A stretch of DNA of 64,000 nucleotides from Gymnogyps californianus (taxonomy: Eukaryota; Chordata; Aves; Accipitriformes; Cathartidae): the NCBI RefSeq assembly GCF_018139145.2, contig NC_059482.1:7741294-7805293 (forward strand), read 5' to 3'. This document shows, piece by piece, positions 36,557 to 48,004 of the stretch (position 1 is its first letter; every line of letters starts with the position of its first letter). The notes beneath the pieces are model-generated. The model ran no database searches. It was not told the DNA's origin and saw only the letters and a program-made list of their open reading frames with translations. The position numbers and the translations under genes were made by a program.

Positions 36557-37686
36557 TGTGGTGGGTTGACCCTGGCTGGATGCCAGGTGCCCACCAAAGC
36601 CACTCCATCACTCCCCCTCCTCAGCTGGACAGGGGAGAGAAAATATAATGAAAGGCTCATGCGTCGAGATAAGGACAGGGAGATCACTCACCAATTACCT
36701 TCACGGGCAAAACAGACTCCACTTGCGGAAAAAAAATTAATTTATTACCAGTCAAATCAGAGTAGGATAATGAGAAATAAAACCAAATTTTAAAAAACAC
36801 CTTCACCCCCACCCCTTCCTTCTTCCCAGGCTTAACTTCACTCCCGATTTTCTCTACCTCCTTCCCCCAGCGGCACAGGGGGACGGGGAATGGGGGTTGC
36901 CGTCAGTTCATCACATGTTATTTCTGCCGCTCCTTCCTCCCCAGGGGGAGGACTCCTCACACTCTTCCCCTGCTCCAGCGTGGGGTCCCTCCCACGGGAG
37001 ACAGTCCTCCATGAACTTCTCCAACCTGAGTCCTTCCCATGGGCTACAGTTCTTCACAAACTGCTCCAGCATGGGTCCCTTCCACGGGGTGCAGTCCTTC
37101 TGGAACAGACTGCTCCAGTGTGGGTCCCCTGTGGGGTCACAAGTCCTACCAGCAAACCTGCTCCAGCCTGGGCTCCTCTCTCGATGGGTCCACAGGTCCT
37201 GCCAGGAGCCTGCTCCAGCGCGGGCTTCCCACAGGGTCACAGCCTCCTTTGGGCATCCCCCTGCTCTGGCGTGGGGTCCTCCACGGGCTGCAGGTGGATA
37301 TCTGCTCCATCGTTCACCTCTATGGGCTGCAGGGGGACAGCCTGCCTCACCATGGTCTTCACCACAGGCTGCAGGGGAATCTCTGCTCCAGCACCTGGAG
37401 CACCTCCTCCCCCTCCTTCTTCACTGACCTTGGTGTCTGCAGAGTTGTTTCTCTCACATATTCTCACTCCTTTCTTCGGCTGCAGTTTTTTCCCCCTTCT
37501 TAAATATGTCATCACAGAGGCACTACCACCGTTGCCGACGGGCTTGGCCTTGGCCAGCGGTGGGTCCATCTTGGAGCCGGCTGGCATTAGCTCTATCGGA
37601 CACAGGGGAAGCTTCTGGCATCTTCTCACAGAAGCCACCTCTGTGGTGCCCCCACTACCAAAACCTTGCCACGCAAACCCAATACA
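36557..37686 (-). mobile_element. 1.13-kb solo LTR nested in gag
   Basis: An LTR on the minus strand, starting TGTATTGGGTTTGCGTGG (37686 leftwards) and ending near GGGTCAACCCACCACA (36557). It is GC-rich compared with its surroundings. A TATTTAAG box is at 37499-37506 and AATAAA at 36741-36746, both on the minus strand. Between them lies a block of diverged units built on CTGGAGCAG and CCACG words (about 36955-37300). A long avian LTR family with this sequence is familiar to me, but I cannot name the subfamily. No internal viral genes remain, so it is a solo LTR. The 5-bp GTGGG duplication is perfect, so this insertion is probably younger than the provirus. Its long open frames on both strands are by-products of GC-rich sequence. 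Confidence 0.9.
36955..37300 (-). repeat. diverged tandem units inside the long LTR
   Basis: Around eight to ten imperfect units occur in a row, each about 30-45 bp. On the minus strand they contain variants of CACGCTGGAGCAG and a GTGGGA-type word. They form the R/leader-like middle of the LTR. Unit borders are blurred by indels. Confidence 0.6.
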
Positions 37687-37691
37687 GTGGG
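37687..37691. repeat. target-site duplication of long solo LTR, right copy (GTGGG)
   Basis: Exact partner of 36552-36556. It follows the LTR end AATACA directly. Confidence 0.85.
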
Positions 37692-38793
37692 TAACTGCTC
37701 GTTATCCGGATCATTATAAATCATCTCCAGCATGGCTAATTCCCTCAGGTACTGGACACCTCTCTCCATGATGGTCCACTTGCCTGAGTGACATGTAACA
37801 TCTTCCTTGAGGGGGTACCTTTCCTTCACGTCTGTCAGAAGTTGACTCCAGAGGCTGAGGGCTTGTGTCTTTTTTCCAATCGCGTTGTCATTGCCCTCTT
37901 CCCTAGAGAGGGATCCCAGCTGCTTGGCTTCCCTACCCTCTAATTCCAGGCTACTAGCCCCATTGTCCCAGCACTGGAGCAGCCAGGTGATAATGCGCTC
38001 ACCTGGATGGTGACTGAAATCCTTTTGCATATCTCGCGGCTCACTCGGGGATAGGGATTGGGTGATTACCTCTGGTTCTGTCTCTTCCTCCTGTTCTCGT
38101 GATGACCTTAGTTCACCTTCATCCTTCACTAAGCAAACTGATTTTTTTTGTGTATTTCTTCTTCTGTATAGGGGCGACTGATACCAGCACAGGTTGGTTC
38201 TCTGGTTCAGCTGCAGTGCCTGTCACCAGGGTTTGAGTAACCACAGTGCCTGTTGCCGGGGTTGGGGTAGCTGCAGTGCTTGTCACGAGGGTTGGAATAG
38301 CCACAGTGCCTGTCGGTCTGTTTTCTCGCCCTTCCCCCTGAGGGTGCTGCACAATATCAAGCAGTGTTTGGTAGGTACTGGCCAGGGCCCAGCACAGCGC
38401 AGTAAGTTGTACCTCTTTGGAATAGCCACAGCATTTTCCTTTCAAATGCTCTATCACTTCATCAGGGTCCTGTAGTTGTTCGGGACTGAAGTTCCAAACC
38501 ATTGGAGGTGAGAAGTTCTCTAGATACCTGCCCATACTCTCCCATATGCCATGCCACCCATGACTATCCAGCCTTGGGGCAGATCTCTGGGTCATATTCT
38601 TAAAAAATTTTTGTGCAACCCTAAACAAGACCTGAGACACATTCAGGAGACATAGCAATAAGAGCATGCTGGCTTGAACATCCCAAGGATATTCAAAATT
38701 CTCAGAAGCTGTTGTAATTAGCCTGAAGGAGAAAGGAGAGGTGAAAGAGTGGGAGAAAGTATCCCCCTCCCCTTCCCCATAGATTGGGTGCAA
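37692..38793 (-). pseudogene. gag remnant, 5' part
   Basis: The provirus gag begins at an ATG at 38793 and stays open for 224 codons: a hydrophobic stretch (SMLLLLCLLNVSQVLF), then LKGKCCGYSKEVQLTALCWA, a Thr/Pro/Ala repeat region, and a basic KKKYTKK. At a run of eight T on the plus strand (38142-38149) the frame slips by one base. The downstream frame then continues VKDEGELRSSREQEEETEPE, RDMQKDFSHHPGERIITWL and KWTIMERGVQYLRELAMLE up to NDPDNEQLPT, where the nested LTR interrupts. The central part is typical of ERVL-type capsid regions. The true start could lie upstream. The homopolymer frameshift would need read-level confirmation. Confidence 0.75.
38214..38313. repeat. 30-bp tandem repeat in gag (3.3 copies)
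   Basis: Units start with CAGTGCCTGT or CAGTGCTTGT at 38214, 38244, 38274 and 38304. Being a multiple of three, the repeat adds ten residues per copy to gag, seen on the minus strand as degenerate Thr/Ala/Val units such as TLVTGTA and TPATGTV. Confidence 0.85.
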
Positions 38794-39080
38794 TTACTAA
38801 TAAATTCCGAGAGAAGGCACCCGAGGTACGGGCATGACAACAATGCCACATGCAAATACCAGCTTAACCTCATGACCAGTACAGCAAAATGAGTCCTGAT
38901 CCCTCTCCCAGAGGTGATAAACATCACCACAGGGAATACATAGTGCATATAAGAACTTACACCACGTGAACAAATGAATGAACATTGTGACCAGCGACTA
39001 TTTAGCTAATGTAAGAAATGTGTATAACAAATTTGTTTCAACACGCTCTGGCCAGATCTGTCGTTATCTCAACCCTTCAA
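38794..39080 (-). other. provirus leader between primer site and gag
   Basis: About 290 bp of provirus leader. No open frame of note in the gag phase is certain. It should carry the packaging region in a live relative, but no structure can be assigned by eye. Confidence 0.55.
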
Positions 39081-39098
39081 GCCTCATGTTGGATGCCA
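39081..39098 (-). other. primer binding site, tRNA-Lys-like
   Basis: Eight bases inside the 5' LTR the minus strand reads TGGCATCCAACATGAGGC. It begins with TGG, as needed to pair with a tRNA CCA end. It matches the Lys-1,2 primer site (TGGCGCCCAACGTGGGGC) at 14 of 18 positions. All four differences are transitions (G to A or C to T), three of them at CpG places, as expected from decay. Confidence 0.65.
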
Positions 39099-39106
39099 AA
39101 AAGGAC

Positions 39107-39525
39107 TGTCGTGGTTTAAGCCCAGCTGGCAACTAAGCACCACATGGCTGCTCGCTCACTCCTCCTCCCTCCTGGTGGGATGGAGAGGAGAATCAGAAGA
39201 AAAAGGTAAAACCTCGTGGGTTGAGATAAGGACAGTTTAATAGGACAACACAAGGAGAGAAGAAGTAATAATAGCAATAATACTAATAAAAGCATGTATA
39301 AAGCAAGTGATGCACAATGCAATGGCTCACTACCCGGAACCCAATACTCAGCCCGTTCCCGAGCAGCAACCCCTCCTCCCCCCAGCCAGCTCCCCCAAGT
39401 TATATACTGAGCATGACACCATACGGTATCGAATATCCCCTTGGCTAGTTCGGGTCAGCTGTCCTGGTTGTGCCCCCTCCTAGCCTCTTGTGAAAATTAA
39501 CTCTATCCCAGCCGAACCCAGGACA
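39107..39525 (-). repeat. provirus 5' LTR
   Basis: A 419-bp LTR on the minus strand, starting TGTCCTGGGTTCGGCTGG (39525 leftwards) and ending TTAAACCACGACA at 39107. A TATATA box lies at 39401-39406 and an ATTAAA signal at 39236-39241 on the minus strand. Compared with the solo LTR at 34645 its U3 is short: the sequence jumps from TTAATTTTC to ACAAGAGGCTAGG. It is the intact partner of the damaged 3' LTR. Confidence 0.9.
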
Positions 39526-39529
39526 GAGT
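39526..39529. repeat. provirus target-site duplication, right copy
   Basis: GAGT follows the 5' LTR end GGACA. Partner of 32599-32602. Confidence 0.6.
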
Positions 39530-42500
39530 GCACTCTCCAAATGTAGAGTCATGAAGATAAAATGCATGTGATTTGCCCCATTAAACAAGTTGCATCTGTT
39601 CATCACTCTCCAAGCATATGCTGCATGTGAAAAATGAGAAGTATAAGCTACATCCACAGTAGCTATCTGTACTCCAGCTGTGAAGGTTTATAGTTGTATT
39701 GCTTTTCAGCTCCTACAATGGATTTAACTAAGGGCAATTTTGCACATTATTAAGAATTCTTCTAAACAAAACAATCCTTTCAATGAAAATGAAGAGGCTT
39801 TGAAAATGATTGCAAAGTGGATTAGGATCACTTACAGTAGATAGCTGTTGACAAGATATTGCTTGTGATTACCATGAACATACATTGATAGGTGCCAGAA
39901 AGGAAGCTCATCATTTAAATGATACAGACATTTCAACATATGCTCTAATAGAACATGTTATGTCAAAGAATTCCTGTCATTTCAACAAGAAAATTTCCTT
40001 TGGCTACCTACCAGAGGACATTCAAAACAGCCCAGCACCAAGCTGAGTGTCAGTTACCCATATGATTCTAATCCACCTCAGAAAGAAGCAATTGTACCCT
40101 CATGCTATGTGTTTGCACAGTCACTTTACTTGTGCAACAGATGTTCAGTGATAAAACAGTTTTGCTGAATATGCTGAATATTAAACATCTCTTACTTTTA
40201 CTGTTTCATTCTTCTTTATAAATAGGTATTATATTACAGGATTATCACACTACCCTGCGGTAATCAGGCTAATATTTAGCTAGTGCTCATAGGATCTGCA
40301 ACAAAGGCTGAAAAAGGTTTAATACAACATTTGCTCCCACATCTTCTGCAAATTTTGAAAATTGTTCCTCCAGAAAGACAATTGCTCTACTGTCCTTTCT
40401 CGCTGCTGTCTGCCCTCAAGTTTAAATGAACAAGAAAAATCCACTGTTTTGCAAGTCTCTTGGTCTCTATACATATGCAATTGAATATATATTTTATATA
40501 CTCAGGTGCGCAGAATGGAATCTGCTTGGATCTACCTGTTTCTACCTTTGCAGTAAAGTGTCACTGCCACCATTGTATAGACCAGGAAATATAATAAAGT
40601 ATTTTATTTGGGAATGGTTTTGGTTTCACATTGGCATTTTCGATTCCTTTATCTTACTTATTTTTAGCTTTAGATGATCTGACTTTGTCAGATAATTCCC
40701 ACAGCTGCCTTCCAGCGTAGAAGGCAACAGCAGGAAATCAGGATGTGCAAAACGATGAAAACAGTCTGAGAGGAGAATTCTTTATGCAATCCACACCTTC
40801 TCTTGACACCCTTTTGCAGTCCCACTCCAACTGCAGTGCTAGGCTCCAGCTCTCTCCAAACCTTACTCTTTACCATAGGTATAGGCAAAGCCCTAGCCCA
40901 AGAACTCCAGACATCACCCAGATGAAAAATTTCACAGAGGAGAATTATTCTTGCAGCCTAATCCATCCGTTGTGGTAGCTTAGGGTCTAGAGTTAAGTTC
41001 TTCAGTTACTCTTTGCTCTCTGACTTTGGGTCTCTATTTCTCTTCCTGCCCTCCTCCAAGTTCCCTCACATTCAAGCTCCTTTAGTCTTACACATCTGTG
41101 TTTTCTTGATTGGTGTTGCCATTCGCCCATGCTCACTCTCTCATGTAAGTACTCTTATGCTCATTTCTGCCTCTATCTAGCTGACCCTCACGCTCTTTCT
41201 TCTGGTTTTTTTGTTGTTCCCTTCGGAGACATATCTGTTTAAACTGATGATGAGGTCAGTACAGCATATTTTGTTGTCAGTGAGCTATAGTGCACAGTAA
41301 CCAAACTTCAATTAATGCTGCTGTAGAAGCTGAAGGACGCTAACAGACGAGCCAGGCTTTGGAGAAAAAAATTCTGGGGCTTTGTGGGGAGAAACATCCT
41401 GTACATTTGCCTAACACACTTCTATCATATGCTGCCATGGTCTGCCAGGCACTGATAACAAAGTAACTGTTCCTAGATTGTGCCAGATTCCAAAACACAA
41501 CCGTGCTTTCAGAAAGGAAGCAACATGGAAGCACTAACTTATTTCAGATCGATGGCAGAACCTGGATTCAAGACAGAATTAGCAGTAACGTGGAGTGCTT
41601 AAACAGTTCTTTATAGGCTCAGGCCCACAAACCATTATTATTTTGCACAAACATGAAACACAATGCCAGAAAATCACTGGGGTAAGTCATCAGAGTTTCT
41701 TTCATCCTGGCACAACCGCTCCTCCTTTTGGGATGTTGTTATTGTGTCTGTCAACGGGTGGTCAGAAACTAGGGTAGACTGACCAATTAGTGGAGTCCTC
41801 ATCTGGCGGGGTGTCATGCTGCGTGTTTGTCCTACGCACTACTGCATCTGACACTCAAAATGGGATTCATGTGGTGCCCTGGCAGCAGCTCTGCCTAAGG
41901 AGCCAAAAGGGAGCCTCCCTCTGGGTAAGCCAGCAGGTGTTAAGTGCATGCTAAGCTGGTCTCAGCTGGAAGCCACTCTTTCAATGTTAGAGGATCGTCT
42001 TGCATATCCAGCATAGTTTTCTGAGCATTTAACTAGAAATACAGAAAGAATAATGCTTCTTTTATCTACTTCAGCCTATCATTAATAATAAAATTAGTTT
42101 GTCTCCTTTTTTAAGGCAGGTTCAGTAATATTACAAATTTAGAGTAAGCTCTAAATGGAGCAATTAAATCAAGTCAACTTCCTGATTATAATAATAATAG
42201 TACAGAAATGACATGCAGAAAGTGAATTCAACACGCAATTTGGTATGATGAAAGACTCTGGTAACATAGTGGTAATGTTAATAACATGCTTATTTGTGCA
42301 GGGTCTGTGTTTTGAGATCTGAGGGGTCAGCCTGTCATTTCCGTTATTGGTACCCCAGAGATTAAATAACACATTTACTATCTATACATATTTACAATGG
42401 TCTGCGTTTTAGAATTAAAGACTAAGGTATCCCTCAGCGGACAAAAATATCACACATAGCACCACACTTGGTTTGTGCCTTATCTTTAGTTAACAAAGAA

Positions 42501-45500
42501 GTTAGCAAGTAATGGGCTTGTTAAATATCTATCTATGTATATCCAATTGCAAATTTAATGTTGCTTTTTTCCCATCTCAGGGAAAGCAAGATAGAGATGG
42601 AAATAATCTTTAAATAAGCTTTTGGACAGTTAACACATTGTTTAATAATAGGGAATGGTGATTTCAATAATACTTGGAAATAACCTCTTATGGATTGTTT
42701 TTCTGTTTCAATAGTAACCAGGGATATTGCAAAAAGTTGAGGCACACATACAAATGCTCTGACCATGTTCTCTGATAGCTGGTAGGTATGGATTTAAAGT
42801 CGTCACGGAGAGTCCAAAGGTGGATTATCTTATCCATTTATAGTAGCAGCCATGACACTTCTTTCAGTAGCCTGAAAGAGATTCCAGAACTTTCTGATGC
42901 AAGAAGTGTGGTAGGGGAGAGGAAGAAACTTTGCAAGAATGCCTACAAATACCCACACAAGACACATTCTAACAAATCTGAAATCACAAACAGAGGAAAC
43001 TCTGTGACAGTGTGTGGATAGAGATCCTGCCGTCTTTTCAGGGTCCAAAAGTGAATGCTTAGCATAAATGGAGTATTAGGCACATAACTCTAATAGCAAG
43101 TCAGTTCCAACATCAACACTCCTGTTGGCATGGTGCTGGGAAACACAACAGGATGCACAATACCTGTGTCTGTTTAGGAAGTCAAGGGGTAACACTACTG
43201 ATACATGTACTGTTCAGCTTGCTCCACTTGGAAGGCGAAAAACACTTTAATCTTTATCTTCTTTCCCTGAAGTTTAAACTAACAATGTATTTTAACTCTT
43301 GACTGGGAGAGGATAAAAGCAAGCATGTACACACTCCATGGATAATGAAATACTCTCAGACGCTGTTGGGGGTCACATTATTGATGGCATATATTAAAAA
43401 TTCATTCTCTCAAAATATTTCCAATTGGTACACTTTTAATGGTCATAAGACAATAATCTTGTTGAATATGCACCTGTACTGAGTTTAAAATTAAAGTCAA
43501 GCCTTTGTTCTTTCTTCCAGCCTGAACTGTAGTGTCTCCTCTTAGCTCTTTTCCTAATGAAAAAGCTCTGTCTCCTGTCATTTTAAAAGATGACAATAGA
43601 AATGGGAGGCTGGAAAACAAAGGCGGACAAAATGCATGAGCAAGAACGTCCACAAAACAGTTGTTAAAATGAAAAGCTTCTCCCATAATTGAAGAGTCCT
43701 GGCTGGTATCTCTATGCAATGAAATAAAAGAGAGGGCAAGTGCAGAGACAAAGGAAGAAGATCTTCATTAGGAGTATTGTCTACCACATGGTTCCTCTAA
43801 ACAAGAACTTTCTAAAGGACTGACATTTCCATTAAAAGGGCAGGCAGTTTGCTATGAAATGACATTCAGTTTTAAAGGCTCAGCTTAGAAGCAATTTAGA
43901 GCATGAACAACAGTTTCCAATGCTATCTTTTCATTGCCTGGTTGGCTCTTTATCTGATATCACAGTTGCCACATGAACAATAAGGGAATGCCATTATCAC
44001 CAACAAAACCCCTTATATGCATCAGGTTTGTTATTTACCCCACAGTCCCTTTATACTGCTTAGGAAATCATGCATGCATGACATTTAGACCCACATTAGG
44101 CTTCTATACACTGACAAAGTGGATGAAAAAGAGGCTTCCGATGGCAGGACTCTGGCCCACTGTACAGTAAAAAATACTAATGTCAGCAGCAGATAATAAA
44201 ATATCCTTCATCTCCCACTCTTCCTTTAGGAAAAATGCACAGGCATGGACTCTAAAGGTAACCAATTCTTCTAACTCTGTGTTTCCCTGTTCCCACTTCA
44301 CGTCTACACTTGATGCCACTCTGAATCTGTTAGCACCAGCGAGAGTCTTTTAAGGGTTTTCATCATACTTAAAAGGCAGGACAGGGGAGCTCTAAATTAG
44401 CTCCCCAATCAACTTTTTAAGTAAGAATAAGCCTACTGACTTTTCAGGAGTCGTTTAGTGCCACTTCCCTTCCCTGTCTTGCTGTGACACTCAGCAGCAC
44501 TTGAGAAGTGACTGTGCTTGCTTAAATGCTGAACTGGAAGCTGATTTAGGTCCCTTCTCTTTCCCACTCCAGCAATTCACACTCACCAGGCTAAGGACAG
44601 TTAAAAAAAACCACAAAAAAACCCCAAAAAAAAGTTACCAGAAGAGGGAAGAAAAAAACATTCTGCTAAATTTATGAAAAAAGTAGCTTTTTGCCAATTG
44701 CACATAGTTCCTCTTTCTCTCACTTAACCTTTGAAACAATGGAATCTCTCTCAATATTGCTAAGGACATAGTAATATAGAAGTATCACCTTCCTTTTAAA
44801 CGTACTTTTTATCTTAAGCCTAATGGGAAAATGGCTGGAGTTCCGCGATCTTTCATAAGTTTCTTGAATTATCTTGTAAGCAGCTTGCTGCAGTTCTTTT
44901 TATTAACCTCCAGACCTTACTATTTAACCACAAATAGATTTAGGTCATGCATATTGAATTGTTTTGATGACAGTCTAGTGTTTAATAATAAACTCTTCTC
45001 CAGAAAATTAAACAGTTCCAAAGCTGTGCTCTACAAATGTGGTTTTGGAAAGAGCACCATATGATAGTTCAGACGGGAAAAGAAACCACAGGACATTAGC
45101 AATGCTCACTGCAGAATCTAAGCTGAATAATTACTTAGGGATGATCATGACAGAGATAACAGGATATAACAGAAAATAAAGAAATAATAAAGTATCAAAT
45201 AGCCAATGCCAGACAGCTGGCTATTAAAAGGCTACCACCAAATAAAATCAATAATTGAATTACAAGTTGTTTAGGACCCTGAGAGTCATCCTTTTCCATA
45301 TCTAGTAAGTGTTTCTCATAACTTTGATAATCTGATGTCCTTTATGGAACTTTATTGTGTAAAGACGATGTAATATTTATTGGTTTACAAATCAGTCCAT
45401 CTTAGAATTGTTTTTTCCTCCTTTCTATTTATCACAACATTTTTTTTTTTACATTTATGTATCTACCCACTGAAATATTTATGCAAGTTGCGTCCAGAGG

Positions 45501-46635
45501 GAAGCAATCTTGGTTTTGCAGATTGTAGTTGGTGCTCTGAGACAACTCCAAAGAGTAAGTAAACACAGAAAAAAGAATTGGTTTTGTGCATGCTTTCCTC
45601 GGGCACATGCTCCCTACTTGCTTTAATATTTGGAATTTGGTATTACAGAAGTGCTAGCAGTTCTGCTGAAGCCAACAGGAGTGAAACATTTGAAATGCAA
45701 AGATCTTTCCAGAGATTACTGTTTTTGTTCTTTATCAAAGTTGATAGAAGCACTTATTCTTTCAAACATAATAAAGGGATTAGGTTATCTGCTACACTGA
45801 TCTGAGGGTCAACCACTTCATTCGATAAACTATTCACAGTACTTGATTAAAAATGTGTCGGTTTTGAATGTAATAAGGAAAATTATTTTGCAAGGACTTC
45901 CTTGCAAAGATTAAAGCTTAAAGATGGCTTCCTGAACAGTAAACATAGGCAGAAACCCAAGTATTTTTATGACAAGTGAATTATTCAGAACTGCAACACT
46001 CAACTGAGCCTTCTACCACAACTTTGTCAGTGGGGATCCTCTATTGTTGTTGATATAATCCAACAGTGCAGTATCTTAACCGAAAAAATTGATGGAGCTC
46101 TCTTCAGTTCTAGATCATCAACAACCCACTTCACACTCCCCAAATTCGTACCTGTTGGCAGTCTTACTAAGGACAGCTGTAACATCACCAAATATGGTGC
46201 CACACAGTAGTGCATGCTTCACAGTGTAATCTACAGCTTCTGTGACTAGGCAGTGTGACACATCCTATTTTATCACTATTGATTTGTGTAATAACTTGCG
46301 TGGGTTAAACAGCAAACCTCAGTCTGTAACTGTCAGTCTGATAATTTCTTTGAATGGTAAGATATATGAAATAAATGTATTACAGAGGAAGACTACGCAA
46401 AAAATAATGTGGTTGTTTTCCTGTTGCACAGACTTTCAATAACTAGAATTTGGGCTCTAAATTTGAAAGTATCAATTACACTTTATGTGTTAACATAAAT
46501 ATTCCTGCTAATATGTACTTCCGTGATTGAAACCCTCACTAAACTGCATCTGTGGATTTTTCTTGACCTTGCAGAAGCTGTAAGCTGTAAATAATAACAT
46601 CCTCTCTAGCTATTTTCAGCAGCAATATTAGTGCC

Positions 46636-46650
46636 TTTTTTTTTTTTTTT
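46636..46650. repeat. poly-T run (T15)
   Basis: Fifteen consecutive T, followed by a pyrimidine-rich stretch to about 47130. No retrocopied gene is recognisable next to it. Confidence 0.8.
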
Positions 46651-47144
46651 AATCTCTTCCTCATCCCATCTCATGTACTTTCCCCTTGCTTCTTTCTCAA
46701 AACTGACTTCACCTATCAACCATCTGTGCTGCTTGTTCACTTCTGGTTAAATCCTCGCACACCTCATTCCACATCTCTGCTTATGATCCACCAATATTTC
46801 CTTCACCTTCACATCTTTAGTCAAATTTCAGATTACTTCCTTTCCACCAAAGCAAAAAACATTCTTTTGCTTTCTTTCTCCACTGCCTTGGGGATTTATC
46901 ACTATTCTTCCTGTCAATCAGATTACTGTCCATTCATCTTTCTTCTAACATATGTAAAGTGTTACGAAGTTTTGTCATTTGTTCATCCACAGATTCGTAA
47001 ATCATCCAGTACTACTTTTTCATTCTAACAACAAAACTACTTGATAATGCATCACTTGTTTTCCATCTTAATTCAGTAGTGTCCATCTCTTCTCTGATTT
47101 TTATGATGTCCACACAATACCCTTTTAATTCACACAAATGGATG

Positions 47145-47262
47145 GATATGGCAGGCATTCAAGCAGCCTCCCTGGGAGAATTCTAACTCTCTCATATGGC
47201 CAGAAGAACAAAAGCCGGCAGCTGTTGAAAAGGTCATCAGGAAATACAAGCTGCCAAAATAG
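47145..47262. repeat. unidentified repeat, copy 1
   Basis: This block resembles 47886-48004 in the same orientation. In the core, from GAGAATTC to GAAATACAA, about 60 of 74 bases match without gaps, including TGTTGAAAAGGTCATCA. The family is not known to me. It may be two copies of an old dispersed repeat or a local duplication. Confidence 0.65.
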
Positions 47263-47885
47263 CCCCGTTGTTTAAGCCATACTAGTCTACCTTTCAGCCC
47301 CTTCACTACACCTGTGGCACATCTCATCAAGCCAAATTTTTTATTACCTTCACAATATGCATAGCTTTTTCCTGCCTACACTGTAACACTCCTTTCATGT
47401 GAGAAGCTGCCTGACGTTTACACCCTTACTCCCTAACTAATGGCAGCCTTCCCACCTTGTGACTTTTCTTCCATTCAGTTTTGGCCTTAATAGCACCAAG
47501 TATGAAACCACGGACTCACAAATGCTTTTGCCCTAGTACTCAAATACATTTCTTATGCCTATGCTTGGTAGAGTTTGGTAGGGGAAAAAAAAGCAAGTTA
47601 AGCTCTTCATTGTGTCTACCTCATCTTGTTAAAAATTAACTTTTGCCCACTATCATCTTTTTGCATGTCTGAAGACTCTATCCACAGCCTGGCCCAGCTC
47701 CTCAGCTGGTATGAACTGGCTTCACACTTCAATCCAGTTCTCACACACTGGGGCTCTTTCCCCAAGTTAGAACTGTTATTAATAATAAAACCTTTTGCCA
47801 AAAAAAAAACCTAGAGAAAAAAATAAATTAAAGCAACAGTACAGAGAGGCAGTAATGAATGCCAGTTTATATGCTATAATATTGT

Positions 47886-48004
47886 ACCTTGCCATATGTT
47901 CAAGTAGCTCTCCATGGAGAATTCCATCTCTCTCACATGGACAGAAGAATGAGAACAACAAACTGTTGAAAAGGTCATCAAGAAATACAAACAACACAGA
48001 TGGC
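47886..48004. repeat. unidentified repeat, copy 2
   Basis: Partner of the copy at 47145-47262, direct orientation, about 740 bp apart. Both copies lose similarity beyond about 118 bp. The shared part has no long open frame kept in both copies. Confidence 0.65.

Larger units (their letters stand above)
32603..39525 (-). mobile_element. defective ERVL-like endogenous retrovirus (provirus)
   Basis: A 6.9-kb minus-strand provirus bounded by LTRs that end TG...CA and by GAGT duplications. Order on the minus strand: 5' LTR, Lys-type primer binding site, gag, pol remnant (RT end, RNase H, integrase), no env, 3' untranslated part, 3' LTR. Class III (ERVL-like) is inferred from the pol sequence, the integrase being the last gene, and the lack of env. 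The element is dead: gag has a homopolymer frameshift, a TGA and another frameshift; protease and the RT core are missing; integrase is frameshifted and has lost catalytic residues. Two solo LTRs and a third LTR piece are nested inside, adding about 2.2 kb. Many stops fit CGA to TGA change, so the copy is old. Confidence 0.9.

Noticed and set aside
36890..37771. 293-codon plus-strand open frame rich in Pro, Ser and Gly, with overlapping frames of 176 and 154 codons
   Set aside because: It lies antisense to the long solo LTR, whose GC-rich tandem units lack stop codons in several frames at once; no domain or splice context.
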